Of a DNA stretch of 64,000 bases, positions 9,372 through 17,696 are shown piece after piece. The position numbers and the translations under genes were made by a program. The stretch comes from Desmonostoc geniculatum HA4340-LM1 (GTDB lineage Bacteria > Cyanobacteriota > Cyanobacteriia > Cyanobacteriales > Nostocaceae). The notes beneath the pieces were generated by a model. It did not search any database. It had not been told where the DNA came from and was given only the letters and a program-made list of their open reading frames with translations. Every line of letters begins with the position of its first letter. Position 1 is the stretch's first letter. The stretch covers positions 1 to 64,000 of the forward strand of contig JAHHHB010000004.1 of the NCBI GenBank assembly GCA_019359545.1. Reading direction: 5' to 3'.

Positions 9372-9749
9372 TTATTCATTAAAATGCTGTGCTGCTTGCT
9401 GGACGACTTCTAGAGGTAAATCTAATAATTGAGCGTAGGCGTAGCCCGTCGCAGACATCGCTTCTAAGCTCAATCCAAACTCTATCATACGCGGTATTGC
9501 TTCTAACTTTCCTTGCTGCTTACCTTGCTGTTTACCTTCTTCTAAGGCTTCTTGATAAACTTTATATAGAGGTTTTTTTCGCTCGTTGGCAATTGGTAAA
9601 AACAAACCATCCAGGCGAAAGGCAAGTTGTTTAACTTCGCAGGAAGTAAAATTATAAGTAATTGCTTCTGCTGGCGACTGGTTAATCAGTTCAAAGAAGA
9701 TGCTAGGAAATGCCTGAAATAGGCTATAAAAAATTGTGTCAGTTTTCAC
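9372..9749 (-). pseudogene. DUF2887 / Rpn-type nuclease remnant with internal deletion
   Basis: A 125-aa reading frame. It begins like the DUF2887 family (KTDTIFYSLFQAFPSIFFELI ... EVKQLAFRLDGLFLP) and ends like it (EEGKQQGKQQGKLEAIPRMIEFGLS), but the roughly 100-residue middle that carries the PD-(D/E)XK core is missing: PIANERKKPLY jumps straight to KVYQEALEEG. Family members are about 250-300 aa. A short dispersed repeat at 9433-9461 also adds an in-frame stretch (SATGYAYAQ) near the C-terminus. The frame stays open, so a product could be made, but nuclease activity is not expected. Confidence 0.7.
9433..9461. repeat. Short dispersed repeat inside the DUF2887 remnant
   Basis: The sequence GCGTAGGCGTAGCCCGTC followed by GCAGACATCGC matches the style of short dispersed repeats known from Nostoc genomes (GCGTAGCCCG cores). 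Related pieces occur at 22168-22192, 30684-30721, 41741-41790 and 54112-54140. Here it lies inside a reading frame and is translated. Confidence 0.6.
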
Positions 9750-9796
9750 TGTTATTTAGTCAGCGAGTTTCAAATTAAAAAATATCCAACTATTTA

Positions 9797-9827
9797 TTGT
9801 AGGGCGGACAAGATGCCCACCCTACAA
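9797..9827. repeat. Short palindrome between convergent/tandem genes
   Basis: TTGTAGGG (9797-9804) and CCCTACAA (9820-9827) flank a GGACAAGATGCCCA core. It belongs to the general class of GTAGGG...CCCTAC palindromes scattered through the window and lies just after the stop of the phosphodiester glycosidase gene, where it may also slow transcription. Confidence 0.5.
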
Positions 9828-9838
9828 AATTGAATAAT

Positions 9839-10771
9839 TTATTTTTTATAAATCAAAAAAACTGAACCAATCGGTCCATAATTTTCTACATAGGTTTTTT
9901 GGTTGTAATACAATCCTGGAGACATACCTCCATCAAATAAAATTCCTTCTTGAATTTTCCCTAAACAGTTCTTGCTAGCAATGCCTTCCAAGACATTATC
10001 AAATTTATCTGGTAGTAACTCTTGATTAATTTCAGATAGTTCAATCTCGGAATTAGCTTTCGCGTCATTAACTAATAATATTACATATCCTTGATTAGTG
10101 ATAGCTGCCATAGAGCGATTAGTTGCACTTTTGCAAGCAAATTCTCCCAAATCTTGACAAATATTTTTAAATTGACCCTGACGATAAAATCTGCCATTAC
10201 CGCCTACTAAATTGTAATTGAGAACATCGCTTTTTCTTCTACCAGCTTGGATAGTAGCTTGTCGTTGTGTGGGTGAACCTCCTGATATACCAAAGGAAGA
10301 ACGCTTATTTTTAAATGCTCCTGAATATTCTACGCCACGAGAAATATTTAAGCCTTGTGGTTTATCATCGGTATCTATATAATCGGCGTTAATTGCAGCA
10401 ATGGGTAGCCGTCCATTTAATTTGGCGTTATCACCAACGATAAGTTCACCAAACTGTTTTGGTACATATTCTTTCCGTAATTTTCCCTGACGATCTTTGG
10501 CGTAGAGTTGATGAGATAAACCAAGATTAACTTTAAAATCTAATTCTGCTGATTTAGGATTAAAAATAATCACATGGTTAATACCTCTGGAATTTTTCTG
10601 TCCTTGATTATTAGTTTTAAAAAAATCAATACTGAATTTGGAATCTTTTCCAGGACAAATTTTAGATGCTTTTGGTACTGAATTAGCTGCAATTTTTTGA
10701 CAACCTGGTAACAAACTTGCAGCTGCGATCGCCATAAATAACAAAAGTAATCTTTTTCTAGACATAATCAT
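9839..10771 (-). CDS. Phosphodiester glycosidase (NAGPA-like) lipoprotein
   Basis: A 310-aa exported protein. Residues 1-24 form a lipoprotein signal peptide ending in the lipobox LLPGC, so the mature protein is probably lipid-anchored. The body matches the NAGPA / phosphodiester glycosidase domain family (related to the mannose-6-phosphate uncovering enzyme): LPIAAINADYID, NLVGGNGRFYRQG, RSMAAITNQGYVILLV and EGILFDGGMSPGLYYN are the characteristic blocks. Such enzymes cleave sugar phosphodiesters; the bacterial substrate is unknown. Start at the first ATG; a second Met lies two codons on. Family call is firm, substrate is not. Confidence 0.8.
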   Translation of the reverse strand: MIMSRKRLLLLFMAIAAASLLPGCQKIAANSVPKASKICPGKDSKFSIDFFKTNNQGQKNSRGINHVIIFNPKSAELDFKVNLGLSHQLYAKDRQGKLRKEYVPKQFGELIVGDNAKLNGRLPIAAINADYIDTDDKPQGLNISRGVEYSGAFKNKRSSFGISGGSPTQRQATIQAGRRKSDVLNYNLVGGNGRFYRQGQFKNICQDLGEFACKSATNRSMAAITNQGYVILLVNDAKANSEIELSEINQELLPDKFDNVLEGIASKNCLGKIQEGILFDGGMSPGLYYNQKTYVENYGPIGSVFLIYKK

Positions 10772-10933
10772 ACATAAAACCCGCTACAGAATTACTATAG
10801 CGGGGAATAATTTAAAATGTCAGGATTCAAAACCAGGCTTGGGGTTACAATATCAAGGCTGCTATAGCTGAATAATTTGAATAAAATTATTCAGCTTGAA
10901 TCTCAAAGTCTTCTGAATTCTGAATTCTTACTC

Positions 10934-12181
10934 TTAAGAGAACCATTCTAGAACAGCTTCTTCTTTGGTGTTAGTATTCCGGGATGGTGTTTCACGGTTA
11001 AATTTCATCTGAATTGACCGAGTTTGTTCACCATCAGCAGCCACAGCCAGAATTGGATAGTCAATTAAACCATCTTGGAAGGACATTTGGAAGCGGAATG
11101 TACCATCTGGATTCAGTTTAATTGGACGGCCGCCAATGGTGACGGTAGCATCGGGTTCGGTTGCACCGTAAACAATCAATTCAGCATCGGCTATTAACCA
11201 GAACTTGCGGGGACGCACTGGGACGGCGGAAGCCGAGAAGCCAACACCTGACATTCCAACACCGGACATGGTTAAACCTGATGCGGTGGGAACTGCCCAC
11301 GCACCTACACCAGACGGGAAAATGTAGGAACTGATGGCTTGTTCGGGGCGTGCTGAACCTGGTACTTGCTGCATGGAGCCGAACAGAGAACCAGCAACGC
11401 GTTGTGCTTCGGCAGATTCCGCTAGGCCAAAGATTTGGTCGTAGATGGGGTTGCCATTTACACCATTTGCAGCGGTTGCAACTTTCTTGGCGGGTGGAAC
11501 GAGTTCGTATTGAGTTTTGCCGCGTAAATCTTCTTCAAAGTTGACGGTGATGAAGACATCTTCAATCCAGTCAGAAGGATATACGGGGGGAATATGTACT
11601 CTCGCAGAACGAGCGAGTATTAACCAGCGACCATCAACAGCACGATAACCGATATCAATGACATAATCGCGATCGCTAACTGGAATTGGTAGATACCATT
11701 CTCTTGCTAGCTCATCAGCAGGATATTCTTGGATGCTGTGGGGGCTTTGAAAATCGATATCGATGTCGGTAACATCATAAATCCGGAGTGCCAGCTGTTG
11801 TCCGCCTTGGCGACGCAGTTCTTCTTTATGTTCATTGGGAACATCCCAGTAGGTGTAAGCCCATTGAGGATCGCGGGGTAAAAGTACAATCCGGCTGTCA
11901 CCATAACCAGAGGGCAGATCTGGGAGTCCTTCATCAACATCAGCAAGAGATCCACCATTACGATCTTCCTGACCTAATTCAAACTTAGCTGCTTCCACGG
12001 TTTCTTGTGCCTCCAATGAACGAGATGGACTGAGCGAAATTTTGCTGCGCTGGACTTCTTGAATTGATGCCAGCAGTTGGGATTTACGCATTCGGCTATA
12101 GCGAGAGATGCTATATTCGCTGGCAACTCTACGTAGTTGCCGTAAGGTCATCTCCTCTAGTGGCGGGCGTTCTTTTGCCAT
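10934..12181 (-). CDS. DUF4912-domain protein with N-terminal SAP/Rho-N-like helix pair
   Basis: A 415-aa protein. Residues 10-45 (EMTLRQLRRVASEYSI ... RKSQLLASI) look like the SAP/Rho-N motif that binds nucleic acid. The DUF4912 core follows (about 95-215): SRIVLLPRDPQWAYTYWDVP, RIYDVTDI, REWYLPIPVSDRDYVIDIGY. After a low-complexity Gly/Ser/Val linker (SGVGMSGVGFSASAVP), the C-terminus has a beta-sandwich-like segment (AELIVYGATEPDATVTIGGRPI). The start has a clear GGAGG ribosome site. Widespread in cyanobacteria; function unknown. Single gene with a 1.1-kb repeat-filled gap upstream. Confidence 0.8.
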   Translation of the reverse strand: MAKERPPLEEMTLRQLRRVASEYSISRYSRMRKSQLLASIQEVQRSKISLSPSRSLEAQETVEAAKFELGQEDRNGGSLADVDEGLPDLPSGYGDSRIVLLPRDPQWAYTYWDVPNEHKEELRRQGGQQLALRIYDVTDIDIDFQSPHSIQEYPADELAREWYLPIPVSDRDYVIDIGYRAVDGRWLILARSARVHIPPVYPSDWIEDVFITVNFEEDLRGKTQYELVPPAKKVATAANGVNGNPIYDQIFGLAESAEAQRVAGSLFGSMQQVPGSARPEQAISSYIFPSGVGAWAVPTASGLTMSGVGMSGVGFSASAVPVRPRKFWLIADAELIVYGATEPDATVTIGGRPIKLNPDGTFRFQMSFQDGLIDYPILAVAADGEQTRSIQMKFNRETPSRNTNTKEEAVLEWFS

Positions 12182-12593
12182 TAGTTTGGCCTCCAGTAGT
12201 TTAAGCGGTAAATGATTTCCCCTGGTTAAAGAATGCGATATTAAATGTCATCCACTCCAGATGAATTTCTTATTCCTGACTCCTGGTTTTGCCCAGTTTT
12301 TAAGTTTTTTAGTCTTTTTTAAATTGAAGTCATTTCCTATCATTTCCTTTAGCTATGCCAAAATTAGCATTTCTTTGGGATCGCAGGAGTTGTATTTGTT
12401 AAGTCAATATTAACCACTAAGCATATGTAGGGATCAAGGGGTTGGAACAGATTTTTTGGCTATTTCACGAATTTATCAGGCCTCGTGGGATCATTATGTC
12501 ATGATTTCCTGATATTTTAACCTGAAACATCTTGTGCGGAACAAAAAATATCAGAGAATCATGACATTCTTTTCCGGCTAGCCCAAGACCCTC
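12182..12593. other. Gene-free stretch upstream of DUF4912
   Basis: AT-rich DNA with no convincing gene. It probably holds the promoter region of the leftward DUF4912 gene, but no -10/-35 pair stands out. Around 12520-12575 there is ATTATGTCATGATTTCCTGA and a loosely inverted copy, possibly the edge of a degraded insertion sequence. Confidence 0.4.
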
Positions 12594-12684
12594 AGGACTT
12601 ACGCAAACAATAGCCAAAACCCTTATTTTCACGTAGGGGCAATTCATGAATTGCCCCTACAGCGTGTACTTTTGCGTAAGTCCT
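12594..12684. mobile_element. MITE with AGGACTTACGCA ends, copy 1 (91 bp)
   Basis: The terminal inverted repeats are AGGACTTACGCA and TGCGTAAGTCCT. At its centre is a perfect 28-bp palindrome (12633-12660; arms GTAGGGGCAATTCA / TGAATTGCCCCTAC). Its sister at 31847-31938 has the same layout with compensated arm changes; a longer member is at 16807-16982. No coding capacity. Confidence 0.75.
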
Positions 12685-12972
12685 AACCCTAATCCACAAA
12701 GGACTTGTGAGGGGGGAGTGGTGAATAAGGCTCTTCTATTACTCTCGTTAAATAAAAATCAGAGTCCCTGATTTTTAAGGCTTTGATAAATTTACCGGTA
12801 GGTTTAATTGAGGGACAAAACCCAACACGAAAAGTCGTTGTTTTTGTTAGGTTGAGGTAATGCGTTACCCAACAAAACCATTTTTTTTCTTTCATCAGAG
12901 TCATAAAAAAGCGATGGGAAAATTAATAATTGTACTCAGTACAATAAAGTTTAGGTGTGTTTTCAAAGTCTT

Positions 12973-13075
12973 ATACCGTTTCACTTTCAGATTGATACAA
13001 ATACCTTAGTAAGGGGGCACATCTGTCTGCCCCTAGAGAAAATGTGTATGTATCAAGATTTTCATGAAATGGTAT
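12973..13075. repeat. Palindromic element with a GGGGGCAC / TGCCCCT centre
   Basis: Outer arms ATACCGTTTCACTTTCAG (12973-12990) and TTCATGAAATGGTAT (13061-13075) are imperfect inverted repeats that extend through ATTGATACA / TGTATCAA. The centre is a GGGGGCACATCTGTCTGCCCCT palindrome-like core, related to the module found in the other elements. 12685-12972 holds other dispersed repeat sequence and no supported gene. Confidence 0.55.
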
Positions 13076-13212
13076 TAAAAGTGAGGGGGTTGGAATCATA
13101 ACTGGGGACTCAGCACAACGCTTGTGACATAATTGGCTGATTATTTGGAGTTGAGGGTGGAAATTTTTCTGGAATCCAAAATCAAACATCTAAAAATTGG
13201 CACAGTCGTTGC

Positions 13213-13330
13213 TTACAGCAATTTTCAGGTAAATGAACCACACTATTTTTATCTCACGCAAAGACGCAAAGGCGCAAAGGAAGAAAATAAGAAACAAGAC
13301 TGTGGTCTAAATACATGAAAACTGCTGTAA
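13213..13330. repeat. Palindromic element overlapping the kinase start
   Basis: Ends TTACAGCAATTTTCAGG and ...ATGAAAACTGCTGTAA are inverted repeats shared with the element at 52781-52879. Here the centre is a CTCACGCAAAGACGCAAAGG repeat instead of the GTAGGGGC palindrome. The ATG at 13315, used as the apparent start of the following kinase gene, belongs to the right end of this element. Confidence 0.65.
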
Positions 13331-16300
13331 TCACAAAAAACAAACGACAAATGACTAACCTGATTCTGGTTGTAGACGACGACCATTTAATCCGAATGTA
13401 TCTGTGTGAGCTATTGAAAGAAGCAGGGTATCAGGTGGTAGAAGCGAGTAACGGTTTAGAGGCGATCGCTACCTACACTCGCTTACACCCAGATATAGTA
13501 CTGTTGGATGCGATCATGCCACAGATGGATGGATTTGACTGCTGCGCTCAACTGCAAGCACTCCCCGATGGGAAATACACACCAGTGTTAATGATTACAG
13601 CTTTTGACGATCGGGAATCTGTGGAAAAAGCTTTTGCTGTGGGTGCAACTGATTTTATTACTAAGCCGATTCAATGGCCGATATTACGCCAGAGATTGCG
13701 CCGTTTGCTGGAAGCTCATTGTGTGAAGCAGCAATTACAACAACAAACAGCCCAAGCACAACTGCAAGAAGCACAGCTGAGGATAGCGTTGGAGTCTGCT
13801 GGCATGGGTATTTGGAACTGGGATATTCTGACTAACAAAATTACTTACTCAGGTAACTTAGAAGCACTTTGTGGCTGGGAAAAAGTCACTTATGATGCTT
13901 TTCTCAACCGCGTTCATCCCCAAGACCGCGATTTTGTCAGGCGATCGCATCAGCAAGCTATTGGGGACAATGTAGAATATGACATTGAATTTCGAGTCAT
14001 TTTGCTCGATGGTAGCATTCGCTATTTAGCAAGCAAAGGAGTTGTCTGTCGAGATGCGTCCTCTGTGGCTGTGGGAATGTCTGCAATAGACATAGACATT
14101 ACTAAGCGCAAACAAGCAGAGGAGACGCTAGAAGTTCATGCTAACCAACAGGCGATGGTGGCAGAACTCAGTCAAATAGCCCTAGCTGGTACAGACTTGA
14201 CTACACTGATGAACTTATGCGTAAACATCGTCGCCCAATGTCTAAAAGTTGAGTATTCTAAAGTTTTAGAACTACTGCCAAATGGTAATGCATTACTGCT
14301 ACGGGCTGGAGTTGGTTGGCAGCCTGGTTTGGTGGGAAAGGCCACCGTCAGCGCTCTGATGAATTCCCAAGCTGGCTATACCCTGCTTTCCAGCGGCCCG
14401 GTGATTGTCGATGACCTGCGAACCGAAACGCGATTCAATGGGCCACCGCTGCTACATGACCATCAAGTAGTGAGCGGGATTAGTGTGGTGATTCATGGCA
14501 AAGAGCGTCCTTTTGGTGTCTTAGGGGCACACACAACTAGACACCAAATCTTCACCAAAGATGAAATTTATTTTCTCCAATGTATTGCTAATATTCTAGC
14601 TGCTGCTGTTGAGCGTCAACGGGTGGAAAACGCACTCAAAGAAAGCGAAGAACGTTGTCGGTTAGTGCTGCGGGGTAATAATGATGGCATTTGGGACTGG
14701 AATGTTAAAAATAATCAAGTATTTTTTTCAACTCGCTGGAAGGAAATGCTCGGTTATGAAGAAGATGAAATTTCCAATCATTTAGATGAATGGTCAACAC
14801 GAGTGCATCCAGATGATATGGGATTTGTCAGACAAGCGATCGCGGATCACTTTGCCAAAATTAACCCCTTTTTCATCAGCGAACATCGAATTCGGTGTAA
14901 AGATGGCACTTACAAATGGGTTTTGAATCGCGGTCAGGCAGTCTGGGACGAAAATGATAATGTAGTGCGGATGACAAATTGTCATACTGACATCACTGAA
15001 CGTAAATTAGCAGAAGAACAATTGCGTCAAAGCGAAGAACGTTTCCAGATAGTTGGGCGTGCTAGTAATGATATTTTATGGGACTGGGATTTGCAGACTG
15101 ATGAGGTGTGGTGGAATCAAGCTGTACAAACACTCCTTGGTTACTCCATAGAGCAAATAAGATTTGACGTTAATTGGTGGTATGAACAAATACATCCAGA
15201 CGACAGGCAGAGAATCGGCTCGGAAACGGTTGCACTTATAAATAGCGGTGAAAAATTCTGGTCAAATGAATACCGCTTTCGCCGCAGCAACGGTTCTTAT
15301 GCCTACGTTTTTGATCGCGGTTATGTTGTCCATGACCACACAGGTAAGCCAGTGCGAATGATCGGCGCAATGATGGATATTAGCGAAAAGCAAGCCGCGC
15401 TACAGGAACGCAACCGCGCCCAAGCAGAATTACAAAACCAAAATATGCGATCGCGACTGTTGGCTAATATCACCCTGAAAATTCGTCAATCTTTACAAAT
15501 CAATGAAATTCTGCAAACCAGCGTCGTAGAGGTGCAAAAGCTACTGCTTGCCGACCGTGTATTAATCTTGCGCCTAGAGCCAAATGGCTCTTTTATAGCG
15601 CTTCAAGAAGCAGTAGTTCCGGGTTTACCTGTTGTTATGGGACAGCAAATTACTGACTCTTGCTTTCGTGACGAATACATCAAGCATTACCGTCAAGGGC
15701 GAATTAGTTCCATTAGGGACATCAGGGAAGCAGATATCCAGCCTTGTCACGTCGAAATGCTGCAACGATTTTCCATCAAAGCCAACCTTGTAGTGCCAAT
15801 TTTCCTGAAAAATGAACTCTGGGGGCTGCTAATTGCCCATCAGTGTGCCCATTCCCGCGAGTGGACAAGCTGGGAAATTGAACTTTTGCAACAGCTGGCA
15901 GATCAAATAGGCATTGCTTTAGCTCAGAGCCAAATTCTAGAACAAGAAACTCGCCAGCGACAAGAACTCGCCCGTTCCAATAAAGAATTGCAAGAATTTG
16001 CATTTGTCGCCTCCCATGATTTGCAAGAGCCACTGCGTAAAATTAAAACCTTTGGCGATCGCCTCAAAGCTTCTTGTGCCGACGCATTAACCGAACAGGG
16101 ACGTGATTACTTAGAACGAATGCAGAATGCCGCCACCAGAATGCAGACATTGGTTGAAGACTTGCTGACACTTTCACGAGTTACTACTAGGGCCCAGCCT
16201 TTTGTAACAGTAAATCTCGCCAAGATTGCCCAAGAGGTATTGTCTGATTTAGAAGTCTATGTCCAGCAAACTGGCGCAAGTATCGAAATCCAAGAATTAC

Positions 16301-16689
16301 CCACCATCAAAGCCGATCCTCTACAGATGCGCCAATTGCTGCAAAATCTCATCGGTAATGCCCTGAAATTCCACCGCCCGCAAGTACCACCTGCGATCAA
16401 AATTTATGGTAATATTTTAAACAGTCAAGCAAATAACACACATGATGATTCTCACATTTGTCAAATCGTTGTAGAGGATAACGGCATTGGTTTTGAAGAA
16501 AAGTATCTCGATCGCATTTTTAACGTTTTTCAACGTTTACATAGTAATATTGAATACGAAGGTACTGGTATCGGTTTAGCTATCTGTCGGAAAATTACCG
16601 AGCGTCATCATGGAAGAATCACAGCCCAAAGTAAACCAGGGCAAGGATCAAAGTTTTTTGTCACATTATCAGCTAATTCTCATCCTTAA
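13315..16689 (+). CDS. Hybrid sensor kinase REC-PAS-GAF-PAS-PAS-GAF(DXCF cyanobacteriochrome)-HisKA-HATPase
   Basis: A predicted light-responsive kinase of up to 1124 aa. REC domain at about 15-135 (D65 in LLDAIMP). PAS domains near 155-265, 450-565 and 575-690 (GIWNWD, GIWDWN, ILWDWD). The GAF near 275-435 lacks a Cys-His pair. The second GAF (about 715-875) has DSCF at 781-784 and PCH with C811-H812: a DXCF motif exactly 28 residues before the canonical Cys, as in blue/green cyanobacteriochromes. HisKA H901 sits in ASHDLQEPLRK, then HATPase_c with GTGIGLAIC. The first 12 residues come from a repeat element; ATG at 13351 (MTNLILVVDD) may be the ancestral start. Neither start has a good ribosome site. 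First gene of a three-gene signalling unit. Confidence 0.88.
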   Translation: MKTAVITKNKRQMTNLILVVDDDHLIRMYLCELLKEAGYQVVEASNGLEAIATYTRLHPDIVLLDAIMPQMDGFDCCAQLQALPDGKYTPVLMITAFDDRESVEKAFAVGATDFITKPIQWPILRQRLRRLLEAHCVKQQLQQQTAQAQLQEAQLRIALESAGMGIWNWDILTNKITYSGNLEALCGWEKVTYDAFLNRVHPQDRDFVRRSHQQAIGDNVEYDIEFRVILLDGSIRYLASKGVVCRDASSVAVGMSAIDIDITKRKQAEETLEVHANQQAMVAELSQIALAGTDLTTLMNLCVNIVAQCLKVEYSKVLELLPNGNALLLRAGVGWQPGLVGKATVSALMNSQAGYTLLSSGPVIVDDLRTETRFNGPPLLHDHQVVSGISVVIHGKERPFGVLGAHTTRHQIFTKDEIYFLQCIANILAAAVERQRVENALKESEERCRLVLRGNNDGIWDWNVKNNQVFFSTRWKEMLGYEEDEISNHLDEWSTRVHPDDMGFVRQAIADHFAKINPFFISEHRIRCKDGTYKWVLNRGQAVWDENDNVVRMTNCHTDITERKLAEEQLRQSEERFQIVGRASNDILWDWDLQTDEVWWNQAVQTLLGYSIEQIRFDVNWWYEQIHPDDRQRIGSETVALINSGEKFWSNEYRFRRSNGSYAYVFDRGYVVHDHTGKPVRMIGAMMDISEKQAALQERNRAQAELQNQNMRSRLLANITLKIRQSLQINEILQTSVVEVQKLLLADRVLILRLEPNGSFIALQEAVVPGLPVVMGQQITDSCFRDEYIKHYRQGRISSIRDIREADIQPCHVEMLQRFSIKANLVVPIFLKNELWGLLIAHQCAHSREWTSWEIELLQQLADQIGIALAQSQILEQETRQRQELARSNKELQEFAFVASHDLQEPLRKIKTFGDRLKASCADALTEQGRDYLERMQNAATRMQTLVEDLLTLSRVTTRAQPFVTVNLAKIAQEVLSDLEVYVQQTGASIEIQELPTIKADPLQMRQLLQNLIGNALKFHRPQVPPAIKIYGNILNSQANNTHDDSHICQIVVEDNGIGFEEKYLDRIFNVFQRLHSNIEYEGTGIGLAICRKITERHHGRITAQSKPGQGSKFFVTLSANSHP

Positions 16690-16806
16690 TTTTTCTTCCT
16701 AGAGAGGGATTAAGACCAGACCAAAAAATTAGCTTAATTGTACAACTGTGCCCTCTAATTTCTAGGACGTGTCTATTGTACAAATCGACCTTTATGTTAA
16801 CTCTTT

Positions 16807-16982
16807 AGGACTTACGCACTGTACAAAAGAACTATTTTGTGTATCAACGTAAATACGTTGTTCCAGGCTTTTGGAGGTTGCTTTTGATTGCTGGCGATCG
16901 CCAAAATATGATTGAAAAACCTAGATAAAAGCTTTGAAAACTCTATCTGCCATTTTTGCTTTTATGTCAATGCGTAAGTCCT
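16807..16982. mobile_element. MITE with AGGACTTACGCA ends, copy 2 (176 bp)
   Basis: Terminal repeats AGGACTTACGCA (16807-16818) and TGCGTAAGTCCT (16971-16982) are the same as in the 91-bp copies, but the interior is longer, different and contains a GGCGATCGCC site. No gene inside. It lies between the hybrid kinase and the response regulator; the rest of 16690-17198 is AT-rich with no other feature seen. Confidence 0.65.
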
Positions 16983-17198
16983 ACTCTTAATAAGATTCGA
17001 TTATTTCCGGCTTTAGACGACAACTACAACATACGGTTGGTTGTTAGATATCCCTCGTAATAGTGAACAAATAAAGCTTTCATAGCTCAATATATGAATT
17101 GCATATTTGATTATTTTTGTCAATGTGCAAGTTGCCATCTGTGCCAAGTTAATAACTTGATTCATACTAATAAACCAATGCAAAGGAGACGATGCATA

Positions 17199-17696
17199 GT
17201 GAAGGGTCGAGAAACAAACGTCACAATTTTAATGGCTGATGATGATGAAGACGACGGCGTGTTGGTTCGTGAGGCGTTGGCAGAAAGTCAATTGCCAATT
17301 GAACTATACATCGTTGGTAATGGTGAAGAGTTGATGGATTATTTATACCACCGTGGTCGATATGCTGACAACAGCAGTAAACTGCATCCAGGGTTAATTT
17401 TGTTAGATTTGAATATGCCGAAAAAAGGCGGTCTTGAGGCGCTCAAAGAAATCAAAACTGACCCACAACTGCGGCAAATTCCTGTTGTCATGCTGTCAAC
17501 ATCAAGTGCCCAAGAAGATATATATAATACCTACGATTTGGGTGCGAACTCTTTCATCATTAAGCCAGTGACTTTTACCTTATTAGTTGAGGTGATGAAG
17601 ACTCTAGGAAAATACTGGTTTGAAATTGTGCAACTGCCAGCAGAAGCAATGGGAGACAAACATGGACAACAGCCCCATCAAAGTTCTGTTCGTTGA
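17199..17696 (+). CDS. Rcp1-like single-domain response regulator
   Basis: A 165-aa CheY-type receiver. Acidic cluster ADDDEDD at 13-19, phospho-acceptor D70 (LLDLNMP), T101 (MLSTSS) and K122 (FIIKPV). The sequence style (GEELMDYLYHRG, KYWFEIVQLP) resembles Rcp1, the response regulator paired with cyanobacterial phytochromes. The start is GTG at 17199 because AAGGAG lies 10 bases before it; an in-frame ATG further upstream adds 35 codons without family resemblance. Its last 35 bases overlap the next kinase gene, so the two are translationally linked. It probably takes phosphate from the neighbouring kinases. Confidence 0.85.
   Translation: MKGRETNVTILMADDDEDDGVLVREALAESQLPIELYIVGNGEELMDYLYHRGRYADNSSKLHPGLILLDLNMPKKGGLEALKEIKTDPQLRQIPVVMLSTSSAQEDIYNTYDLGANSFIIKPVTFTLLVEVMKTLGKYWFEIVQLPAEAMGDKHGQQPHQSSVR

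Noticed and set aside
12689..12904. 71-aa frame
   Set aside because: Dispersed repeat sequence (TTGTTGGGTAACGCATTACC type); no start signal or family.
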